Source: Nymphaea colorata (taxonomy: Eukaryota; Streptophyta; Magnoliopsida; Nymphaeales; Nymphaeaceae). Taken from it: a stretch of 64,000 nt of DNA. Shown here piece after piece: positions 1 through 9,194 of the stretch; position 1 is the first letter of the stretch; every line of letters starts with the position of its first letter. The position numbers and the translations under genes are program-made. The stretch covers positions 1,924,001 to 1,988,000 of the forward strand of contig NC_045141.1 in the NCBI RefSeq assembly GCF_008831285.2. The letters are read 5' to 3'. Below the pieces are notes generated by a model that saw only the letters and a list, made by a program, of their open reading frames with translations, did not search any database and was not told the DNA's origin.

Positions 1-2
1 GC

Positions 3-290
3 TACAATTTACAGAAGAGCGAGTCTTCTGGACATAGTCCGTTCGAGATAGCCACTGGACAACAACCGTTGATGCCTCATACCCTTGCAGCCCAAGAAAA
101 GGGATGGCCTACTTTTGCCTACCAGTTCGTTCGCAATTGGCAAGAACAGACGGAGATGGCTAAGGCGTTCTTACATAAGGCTGCTAAGAAAATGTAGAAG
201 TTTGCGGATCGGAATCGAAGGCCAATGGAATTCCGAGTTGGTGACCAAGTCCTCGTGAAGTGGATAGGCGAACAAAATCAAACCTGGGAG
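3..290 (+). pseudogene. Ty3/gypsy integrase C-terminal fragment
   Basis: Reading from base 3 gives a gypsy-type integrase tail. The SGHSPFEIATGQQP stretch is the usual region after the catalytic core, and FRVGDQVLVKW is the conserved integrase C-terminal motif. The fragment is cut by the window edge at its 5' side and holds an in-frame TAG at 195-197. It loses similarity at about 265-335, where copia RNase H sequence begins in the same orientation. It would have acted in cDNA integration. No promoter or complete domain remains, so I call it dead. The family assignment rests on motifs only. Confidence 0.75.
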
Positions 291-340
291 TATGCCTTCC
301 GTATGAAGCAGCGCTACTCGTTGGAAGTCAAAGACTATCA

Positions 341-870
341 TGAAACTAAGTCAGTTTATGGAAAAACCTCAAAAGGTTCATTGGGAAGCTGCATTGATGG
401 TGGCGAGATACTTAAAATCAGTCGTGGGGATGTGGTTATGGTTTAAAAAAAGAGGATGTATTGACATAGAAGCCTTTAGTGATGTTGATTATGCAGGGTC
501 TGGATGACAGGAAGTCTATTACAGGGTTTTGTGCGGAATGTGGTTGCCCGGTCTAGTATTGATTCTGAATATAGGGTTATAGCCCAAACTGCAGCTGAAA
601 TGTCATGGGTAAGATCAATTCTTTTAGATTTGGGCATGTCAGTGAATCTCCCAATGAAAATGTATTGCGATAACAATGCAGCCACCTATATTGCCAACAA
701 CTTTGTTTGCCACAAAAGACCGAAACACATTGAAGTAGACTGCCATTATGTTCGGAACCTAATACAAGGAGTGATTAGTACTATTCATGTCTCATCGGAA
801 GATCAGATGGCTGACATCTTTACCAAGGCTCTTTCCATAGGCGATTTATCGAGGATTTGAGAGAATGTAA
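341..870 (+). pseudogene. Ty1/copia RNase H (pol C-terminus), frameshifted
   Basis: The translation shows the standard end of a copia polyprotein: QFMEKPQKVHWEAA, then AFSDVDYAG, then SSIDSEYR, CDNNAATYIANN, RPKHIEVDCHYVR and finally ADIFTKAL. These are the copia RNase H domain and its tail. At least two frameshifts lie between about 495 and 545, so no single frame spans it; the longest clean piece is 504-860. The order RNase H, polypurine tract, LTR is preserved downstream, which supports a genuine copia 3' end. It directly follows a gypsy integrase fragment, so the pair is a junction of two different retrotransposon classes. Confidence 0.88.
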
Positions 871-882
871 CAAGCTAAGCAT

Positions 883-938
883 GACTAATATATATGCTCT
901 AGCTTGAGGTGACTAATATATATGCTCCAGCTTGAGGG
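883..938 (+). repeat. 28-bp tandem duplication before the copia PPT
   Basis: Two copies (883-910 and 911-938) of a unit beginning GACTAATATATATGCTC and ending AGCTTGAGG differ by one or two bases. The second copy runs straight into the polypurine tract. It probably arose by slippage during reverse transcription or replication. Confidence 0.85.
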
Positions 939-942
939 GGAG
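932..942 (+). other. copia polypurine tract
   Basis: TTGAGGGGGAG lies immediately before a TGCTGAAC LTR start. This is the usual plant copia plus-strand primer arrangement. Confidence 0.75.
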
Positions 943-1140
943 TGCTGAACGTCTTTAGTAGTTGTTTTTGAGTTCTTTTAGAATATTAGAAAGTTAGAGA
1001 GTGTCTATTTAATGTTCATTCTATTTTGGTTGGACTTACATAATTTTGTTTCTATTAGCCCTAATCCCTTTTAATCTTTAGTTAGGGTAAGTTAATGTAA
1101 GTTTCACAATTTTTCTTCTCTCACCGTAACAAGAACAGCA
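943..1140 (+). mobile_element. probable short copia 3' LTR
   Basis: The segment starts TGCTG right after the polypurine tract and ends CAGCA, giving a 5-bp inverted terminus. At 198 bp it is short but within the range of plant copia LTRs. No second copy and no target duplication are visible, because the 5' end of the element lies outside the window or has been replaced by gypsy sequence. The end at 1140 is inferred only from the inverted terminus. Confidence 0.5.
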
Positions 1141-2275
1141 GTAGATATGGATATCCAGCAATCTGATCCATAGCTCCAATTCTGCAAACAGCTAAGAAGA
1201 AATGGCAGTCTATATGGGGCGAAAGATACACCAACACAGAGTCAGATTTTGTATAACAAAAACAGATACAGTGTAGGTGGAAATGTTTTTGGCAAACTAT
1301 ATAGAAGCTGACTGCAGATACGAGTTTGGCCGTCCTTTTTATTGTTTTAGCTCACAACTCCTTAGGGAGCTTGTAAGTTGTTTTCTGTTCCATCTGGTTT
1401 TGTGCGCGAAGTATCCCTTTTGTTTGTTCAAAATTTCAAATATTATTCATTCCTAATGAAGGTAGGGAGCCTAACTATTGGCCGTTCATTGGAAATATCC
1501 CATGGCATGCTTGTCTTTGCTATCGACCAACCAGAAAACTTTGACTAAAGATACACAAACCTTCAATAATTTTATGCATGATTCTTAAAATTCATTACTA
1601 AACATAAAATCTACAATGACACAAACTTTCTTTTATTTGCATGTGGACATGCAGCCTTTCCTCATTAGAAAACATCTATTTTAAATGATTTTTTTTTACT
1701 TCACTAGACTCTGCACAATCAGTGCATTTCTAGCAAATCGAGTTTGTGGAAGTTGGGTCAATTCAGTTCCATGTGTAAATTTCCTCATACGACTCAATGT
1801 ATGAGTATGATTGTGAATACATTTGTGGCCTCTTGGCATTGTTTTACTGCTGATTTCATCTCATTTATGTTACCAATATCTTGAAGTATGAGATTCACGT
1901 AATGAAGGAGCCTAATAGAATGACCTATATTGATTACACATCTGACCAACTTGCACATCATAGAAAATATTACACAAATTGAGCAGTCTTAGAAGTATTT
2001 GATAGGTCAAGAGACTTAAAGATTGTGGTACATTTAGGTCAATATACTAGAAAGTTATCAATGTTCTTAACTATGTGTCAGTCCATCTATCTACTGCAAT
2101 ACTGTACCATATTTCTTTTTAGCTCAATTTCAATGCTTCACTATATCATATATGCTTTGACTTTTTTAATTGTTGCATACATAATTTTTCGTCTTAATTG
2201 ATGATTAGATGACTTTTTCTAAGTAGGACCTATATAAGTAATCACATATACCATTGACTAGAAATGAAACAAGTT
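1141..2275. other. no gene recognised
   Basis: AT-rich sequence with stop codons in all frames. I see no domain, repeat boundary or RNA gene. Confidence 0.5.
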
Positions 2276-2526
2276 AGTGATAGGTCGAGTGCTTCCAGAT
2301 CAATTAAAACATTTTTTTCCTTCCTATACTGCTGCAAGTCCTCAACCAACATCGATATAAGTGTATAACTATAACATCGAAAGATACAATAGAACAAGCA
2401 TAATGCATTTGGGATATCTTTTGATGTTATAGTTATACACTTATATTGATGTTGGGTTGAGGACTTGCAGCAGTATAGGAAGGGAAAAAATGTTTTAATT
2501 GATCTGGAAGCACTCGACCTATCACT
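2276..2526. repeat. long inverted repeat (hairpin), ~112-bp arms
   Basis: The left arm 2276-2387 and right arm 2413-2526 are reverse complements with only about five differences, around a loop of about 25 bases. Both outer ends begin with AGTGATAGGTCGAGTGC read inward. Two differences are CG against CA, as expected from CpG decay. No target-site duplication is evident. It could be a foldback MITE or a young inverted duplication able to make a long hairpin RNA. Confidence 0.9.
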
Positions 2527-3524
2527 GGATATACCCTACCACTGGACCTACCACCTGGTGTAGTCTGCCTTCTGTATGTGTTATGCCATTCCCTTTTGCC
2601 TTTGAGCTAGCCACGTATGATTGTAGACTAGCATCAATATCCCAATCCTGTTTAATGTTTTGATTGTCGCCCTCAACTTCCTAGTGCTCACCATAGCCCA
2701 TTTCCGTGTCATTTTTTTTTTCAATCCTTTTTCTCTTTGAAGCAGTAAGCATATCCAGACATTATTGCTGCACATATGGTGGAAGTGTGCAGATACGTGC
2801 TAAATGGGCAAATCTGATGGGAAAATTTTCCCTTGAATTGATGATTTCTCCCTCAAATCAACACAATTTCACCTTCAAACTAGCAAATACTCTCCGTTGG
2901 TCAACTCTTAAGAGTGTTTGAAAATGTGGAGAGGGGGTTTTAAATCTATTTCAAAATTGGCTCGCTATTTTCACTCGCCGACTCTATTGCAATGTACGGG
3001 CTATGTATCACACACTATGTGTGACGCTTACAAGATATACCTCTATTTTAGATATGGAGGTGTAAAAGTTACGATACTTGTAACATTTATCAGGATTTTA
3101 GCTAATACATATCCGAAAGGGAATTCATTCCTCTCATTGCTCGTCCTTTTTCAAGGTTTATTTGGAAATGACATTCTAACATGTTACTGACTGGTTTGCA
3201 GTTTTGCCATCTTGTGATTGACATGTATGGAGACCCTTAACTTGCTATTCATTTCTACATGTTTCTGAAAGGTTTTGTGTTTGATTTCTCCAGTTTGGGC
3301 AGGATTCCATGAGAGAGAGCGTTATGGTGGCAAGTACATCGTAGCTGAGAAACAAGTGAAACAACAAAGGCGTAATCATTTCATAGAGTCGGAAAATTCT
3401 GTAGTTGAGGAACGTGAGAGCAGGAAAGAGTCTTTTGACTTCTTTGGCAATGGGAATAGTAATTGTGAAGTTGATGATTCTCATTCTGGCATGTTGAATG
3501 TATTGTTTCAGATGTAAACGTGTG
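2527..3524. other. no gene recognised
   Basis: Short open frames occur (for example 3275-3517 plus), but none has a family motif. The sequence GTTTGGGCAGGATTCCATG near 3294 has a weak acceptor-like context; nothing else supports an exon. Confidence 0.4.
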
Positions 3525-3880
3525 CTTTGGTGTGTGTGCATCTTAAAGGTGTGAAATTTACCTTTAACTTTTGAATGATGGCAAAGCGATGGACTTCCCA
3601 AGGGCATTTCTAAGTCATCTCTTCTGATGCATGCATTTTAGTCACTTTGCAACATGAAGCCTGGTGCAACATCAAGCCTTGTGAAAGATGAAATGCCTGG
3701 TAGAATGGACGTCTGCTTTTATGTGTGCATCTTGAAGGTATGAAATGTACCTTCAACCTCTGAGACTTTCAATGGGCATTTCTAATGATATCCAACGTGA
3801 GACCTTACGTCTCAGTCAGTTTGCAATACGAACGGTAGTAAAAGAGGCAATGCCTGGTCGAAATCCTGATTTTGCAACTC
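3525..3880. repeat. diverged tandem duplication, period ~190 bp
   Basis: The block from about 3525 (a CTTTGGTGTGTGTGCATCTT-like start, then AAGGTGTGAAATTTACCTT) recurs from about 3715 as TTTATGTGTGCATCTTGAAGG and GTATGAAATGTACCTTCAAC. Both copies continue with GGGCATTTCTAA and a GCAATGCCTGG or GAAATGCCTGG segment. The copies are clearly diverged, so the duplication is old. Confidence 0.7.
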
Positions 3881-4138
3881 TCTTTCGCCAGAACATTGTT
3901 AATGGTTTCACGTTCAGGGAAGGAAATCTCTAATTCCATTTTACAGACCACTGTAACTTAATTTTCAAAGTTTCTTAAAAACCCTTTTCACTGTGCTTAC
4001 CCTACCCTTTGCTATTAGGGTTGCACATTGGCTAGGTCTAGCCTCGGTCAGACTTGTGTGAGTCTTGGCCTGTCTTGGCGATTTGAGGAGAGAGCGAAAT
4101 AGCCCTCACTTCACCCTATCCTCATGGTTTAGGGAGAC

Positions 4139-4457
4139 TTGGGTAGGAAGTGTGACACTTGCTAATTAAAGTGCAGTGCATTAACCGTTTGCATTCAAAA
4201 GGAATAGTAACCATTGACTTGAACAAACAATTAGGTTTTCATCGGCAAGTGAGCTCGACCATCTATGCTATGCCTTAAGGCCATCTATGCTATGCCTTTT
4301 GGGCAACTGGGTATGAAGTGGGATACCTGCCACTTAAAGTGTAGTGTATCGACCGTTTGTAGTCAAAAGGAGGGCCACAAACTTGAACAAACAATTAGGT
4401 AATTAGGTTTTCATCGACAAGTGAGCTCAACCAGCTACGTTATACCTTTTGGGCAAC
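4139..4457. repeat. tandem duplication, period ~165 bp
   Basis: Two copies, about 4139-4296 and 4305-4457, share the order GGGTA(G/T)GAAGTG, ACTTAAAGTG or TTAAAGTGCAGTG, ACCGTTTG, TTGAACAAACAATTAGG, TTTTCATCG, CAAGTGAGCTC, and CTTTTGGGCAAC. Copy one has an internal duplication of CCATCTATGCTATGCC. No coding potential was found. Confidence 0.8.
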
Positions 4458-4721
4458 CCATTGTCATTTGAATCAATGTGTTTGTCAATACAAAAATGCA
4501 AGTTCTTTTGTAATAAAACAATGGTCCTTAACCCTTGAGTACTGTGTTGATCTCACATGATTGCACCTTTGTTTGAATTGATCCGCCTATTAGTACGAGG
4601 GCATAAATAAGGCATTAGGGGTCCTTCATTTTGATGCTTCCAACTAGTGAATCCACTTAAACAATGATGAAAGTACCTTTTTTGGTATATAGGAGCGGCT
4701 TAGGACCGCATTAACTAACTA

Positions 4722-6012
4722 TAGCATGACGTCTAGCTACACCAATCAAATCCTCATCAATCAATCGATGCAAATGACCAGGTACATTGGTAAGAATGGC
4801 CATTCCAAAGGTTTCTTGAAAGGCCCATGAGGCAAGAAAATCAGCACACATGTTAGCTTCTCTATACGCATGACATAAGACACACTCTCAATATTGACTC
4901 AGCAATTCTTGATACTGCTTCACTATCTAGAATAAATTCATAAGGCTGCACTTCTTTTAGAACTTTATTCACAACTAACAAGGAATCTGATTCTACAATA
5001 ACTTTACGAAAGCCATGTTCCCAAACTAATTTCAAACCATGAAGAATAGCAATAAGTTCAGCCTTAGTTATATGACCATACCCCGCATGACAAGTGAAGC
5101 CAAATGACCATTCTCTATTATCATTGTGAAATAAACTACCGGCAGCTAAGTCTCCTGGATTTGTTCTAGCAGCTGCATCAACATTCAACTTATCAAAACC
5201 CAAGGGAGGTGACATCCATGCAATAAAGTTTCGAATTTTTTGTTGGGATAATCGAAGTTGGGTCATATGGTTTCTGAACTCTCCAACTGAAGCAACTATG
5301 TGGAATAAAACATCATCAGGCCAGAAAAATCTCTCTTCAAATAAAAGTCGATTCTGCCATCGCCAAATATGCCAACAAGCGAAGCAAAAGAAATAAACCA
5401 AGGAATCATATCGTTAACCGAAAAGCAATGCCTAGAAATATTATTCCTCAGCCAAACTTCTAAAGTAGAAGTATTAAACTCTAACAATTTAGCTCCATGA
5501 AGATAGGCCCATATAGCTTGAGAAGAACTACAATTCCAGATGACATGTAGAGTATTTTTCTCAAGAGCACCACACCGAGGGCAAGCTGCAGTAGTCAAAA
5601 TATTTCGATATACACAAGCAGATCTAGTAAGAAGACGATTATGAAATAATAACCAAATAAAAAACTTGACTCGAGGGGAATATCTAGTTTCTGCAGTTTA
5701 GACAAGATGCCATCTATGTGAACACCAGCAGTAAGCAACTTATAAGTAGAGAAAACAGAGAAGTTGCCATCGGCTGAAACTTGCCAAAAATTTCTAACTT
5801 GATCATCCTGTTGAAGCTGCACAAACGAAAGCTCATCCCTAATATCAGTGGGCAAAAGCGCTAACAACTGCTCACTCCAATTATTGTTATAAACATAGTC
5901 CTTAACATGTTTAGTTTGTTCCTCTTTTAGACAAATTAACATTACAACACTCTAGTAAAGACTTATCACCAAGCCATTTATCTTTCCAAAACAAGATTTT
6001 TGATCCATCACC
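4722..6012 (-). pseudogene. LINE (non-LTR retrotransposon) 3' end
   Basis: Read on the minus strand from 6012 the order is: VGDGSKILFWKDKWLG (the conserved segment after the plant LINE reverse transcriptase), a DGNFSVFSTYKLL segment, a zf-RVT finger (CPRCGALEKNTLHVIWNC), and an RNase H of the RVT_3 kind (KLNVDAAARTNPG, TKAELIAILHGL, ESDSLLVVN). It ends with CHAYREANMCADFLASWAF near 4850-4780. Frame changes fall near 5690, 5390 and 4870, so the protein is broken. The reverse transcriptase and endonuclease are missing, consistent with the usual 5' truncation, though nothing here proves the truncation mechanism. It is flanked by unrelated AT-rich sequence. Confidence 0.85.
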
Positions 6013-6978
6013 TACAATTCAAGCACAACCTTGATGAACAAGAGATTTGGCTTATTTATGAGAATGATGAAAGTGCTTTTCATTATAGTGAAATAAGTAA
6101 AACTTTTTCAACCCCTTATTGGACCATGAAACCCATCATCGAAAGACCCCTTGCAAAACCTTCAACAGTAGAACCCACACATTTTCACTAAACAATCGTT
6201 GTTGTTGGAGTACCTCAAACAATCATGAAGGTTCAGTTACTTACCACCATTGGGAACATGGGTGTGTCTCATCCATTTCCATAGTGTCACCTTATTATTA
6301 CTCATCTAGTCTCTTAGTTCTAGTGTGTTTTATTTATTTTTGGTTGCCTTGTTATTTTTGTCTAATTTTGCTGTGGAAATAGTTTTACTATGGGAACTCA
6401 TAAATCTATCATTACTTATGTTCACGAGGTTATCATATGACATAATAAATAGGTACATAGAAAATCTCCAGTGCATTGCTATGTTTGCCATGGTACATTT
6501 TATTAAACAATCATTCAAATCTTAACCTGCCGCTCTTGCTGTATGGATAACTTGCTTTTTGTATGATATGTACTTGACTTGCCATTAATACATTTTATGA
6601 AAAGTTTGTCGGAGCTAAATTGCTGGAATGAGTTGCTTTTGTTAGGTGTAGCAATACAATGCTAGAGAATATATTAAATACTTTGAGGGCATCACAATTT
6701 GAAAATGAATCCTCTAAAACTTGAGTGCATTACTATGTTCAATGATATATTAAGTCATCATTCTTACATTTCATAAAACTAAATCATCAAAGTCCAACTT
6801 GTTGATCTCATAGTATGATGCGGTCCCAACAAAAATGCATCTGCTACCACCTATTGATACTTGGCCGCATACAATTGAGCTTTCTTTTACCTCATCTTCT
6901 ACATCGAGACATTTTCTAGCAATGAATTTGGTTACCCCCTAACAAATTCTAGTTGCATGCTCCTGTACTGCGAGCAAA
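6013..6978. other. no gene recognised
   Basis: AT-rich sequence with several overlapping short frames on both strands. None shows a known motif. Confidence 0.45.
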
Positions 6979-6986
6979 GAATCAAG

Positions 6987-7935
6987 TAGGGCTGGGCATC
7001 GGGCCGGGCCGGGCTGGCCCGGCTCGATAAAAAAGTCCATTATTAAGCCCAGATAGTTTATCGGGTCAGCCCGATACCCGGTCCGTTAATAATTGGGCTG
7101 GGCCGGGCCTATAATTAATCGGGCCTCGGGCTTGAGAGCAAGCTCGAGGCCCGGCCCGGGCCGATTATAAGTTAACGCTGCCCGAGTCCAACACATCAAA
7201 TGTTCAGTTCTGTTCACATAATGAAGGTTCAACATCAGTACATAATCGTCAAAGGCATCGAGTCAATCAGTAAAGTGCGGCTGAAATGGAAGGGTGAAAG
7301 GAACCCTGATGCGTCTCTCGCTGCCCAACCTAGACAGTTCTCTTCGGCACTTGTAGAAGCTGACATCCTTCCAAACTACCCAACTAACAAAGCAACAAAA
7401 ACAGAAACATATGAGACCTTGAAAAGAAACAACACTAGTTGGTGACCATATGGTGGTTTCTCACAACGTTCAGCTTCGTTCCCAAAGGGCAGGGCAGCTA
7501 CGCAGTAATGTAAAAGCATGTTTTCGGCTCGTTTTTTTGTGCCTCGTGTTCGCGTTAGGGCTTCAAAAGATGACTATGAGGATCTGGAAGAAAGGGTTTG
7601 GGTTGCCAAGCAATCCAGGTGGCCGGCGGAGCCGCGGATGTTGAGCATAGAGAAAGGCGATGAGTTGAACAGAGGAACAAAGGAGAGTCTGTGAGAGGCG
7701 ATGAATGAACATTGAAAATTTTGAAACCGACGGAACCCTAAATCCCTAACATATGTTGGGCTTCTCGGGCCCCCGACTAACAAAATTTGAAGCCCGGGCC
7801 TGACCCATTTATTATCGGGCCGGGCCGGGCACAATAATATTGGCCCGTTAATATCTATTTCAAGGCCCGGGCCCAGACTCGAGTCGGGCCGGGTGCCGGG
7901 TACCCGGCGGCGGCCCGGCCCGGTGCCCAGGCTTA
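6987..7935. mobile_element. non-autonomous hAT element, complete
   Basis: The element starts TAGGGCTGGGCATCGGGCC and its other end, read on the minus strand, is TAAGCCTGGGCACCGGGCC. These are imperfect terminal inverted repeats that continue into GC-rich GGGCCGGGC subterminal repeats on both sides. The flanks carry a perfect 8-bp duplication, GAATCAAG, at 6979-6986 and 7936-7943. An 8-bp duplication with TAGGG-type ends is diagnostic of hAT. At 949 bp it is too small for a transposase, and the frames inside (7200-7445, 7450-7644 and minus-strand 7574-7942) show no transposase motif. It would need an enzyme supplied elsewhere. Confidence 0.93.
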
Positions 7936-7943
7936 GAATCAAG

Positions 7944-9190
7944 CCCTTCTAGAACTATCGACGGTTGTCCTGCATCATAGTCCTTAACATTTAGAGCCAT
8001 CTTGGCCGAGCTTTGCCTTGCTCTCCCAGCCAAGACTAGCTGAGCCTGGCCTGTCCATCCTAGTCTAGCCGACATGGCAGAGCCCAAATAAGCCTTACTA
8101 GCTGAGCCTAGCCGAACTGCCTTACAGTGCCTACCCAAGATACGGTAGCCACACCCTGCTCAGCCATTCTCGTAGATCAACCGACCACCCTAGCTGGGTC
8201 TCAACTATTGGGGCTAGGGCCATACCTAGGTGACCCCATCGGGACCTAGTTGGTTCATGGATGGTGCACCCAGCTTAGCCCGGATCCAAAATCAGTTGAG
8301 TTCTCAGGATGGCTAGGCCAGGCCCTCTCACACACAGACAATGGCTAGTCTAGGCTCCACCATGGCCCAGGTTGACTCGGCCCAATTAGCCCACAAGTCA
8401 AGCCAGCCTTGCCAGGCACGGTCTGGCCAGCAACTAGACCAACTAGCACCCAAGGCTCACCCAGCTCGTTGTAGACTCAATGCGCCCAGCCCACATTGTG
8501 TTAGGACCATGATGATAAGCGAACTAGGCCTGGTTAATGCCCAATTGCGTTATATATGTCAAACCCTTGGGCTGAAGTCAACCTGGCAACTTTGGGTGCT
8601 TGGTCCGGGCTCAGGTAGTCTGGTCAAAGCTAGCCAGCCATGCTGGACCATCCATCACCCTCGAAAGTTGTCCAAACCAACTGACAACCTCTACCATGGC
8701 CAAACACACAGCCAGGCACGGCCATTTGGTGCACCTTGCCATGTTGGACCAGCTAGTGGATTGGGATGCTGTCCTAGCCAGTGAAGAGGCAAGATCCAGC
8801 CCTGCCGCTCAAACTTTTCTAGCGCTAACAAGTCAGCTGTCCCTACCCAATCTATAGGCCACATAGGCAAGGCCTACAAACGTGGGCAGGTCATCTTCCC
8901 GACATGCTTCCCTATCCAATCCTGTGCCATTCTGTATGGAGTCAATAGGGCCCAGCCTAGTCAATGTCATCATGGACCAATCCCTACCCCAGGATGCTGC
9001 CCCAGCTAATCGGTGCCTACCAGCATCCAGTGAGTGCCACCTTAGGTCTTCCTCATCAGCATGTTAGCCCTAACTGCACCCCCTTTTTCTCTCTTCTTTA
9101 TTGTGTATTTAAATGACTTGATGTTCATGTATGAGGCATCAAAAAATGTTCTGGAACCTATTTGATTTTGGGAGGGAAGACCCTCACCTG
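7944..9190. repeat. GC-richer low-complexity tract built from CTAGCC/GGCCTAGC-like words
   Basis: About 8000-9060 is a dense degenerate mix of short words such as TAGCC, GGCC, CCAGC and CCTAG. Long frames (8341-8784, 8600-8857, minus 7860-8138) exist only because of low stop-codon content and have no domain. A shorter tract of the same composition lies at 53150-53450, within the LTR called D. Nothing else was recognised here. Confidence 0.6.
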
Positions 9191-9194
9191 CCAT

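Noticed and set aside
3275-3517. Charged 80-codon plus-strand frame as a gene
   Set aside because: No recognised domain, no supporting promoter or exon structure. Left as unannotated sequence.
8341-8857. Open frames of 85-147 codons
   Set aside because: They result from low stop density in a GC-richer low-complexity tract, with no domain and no conserved order.
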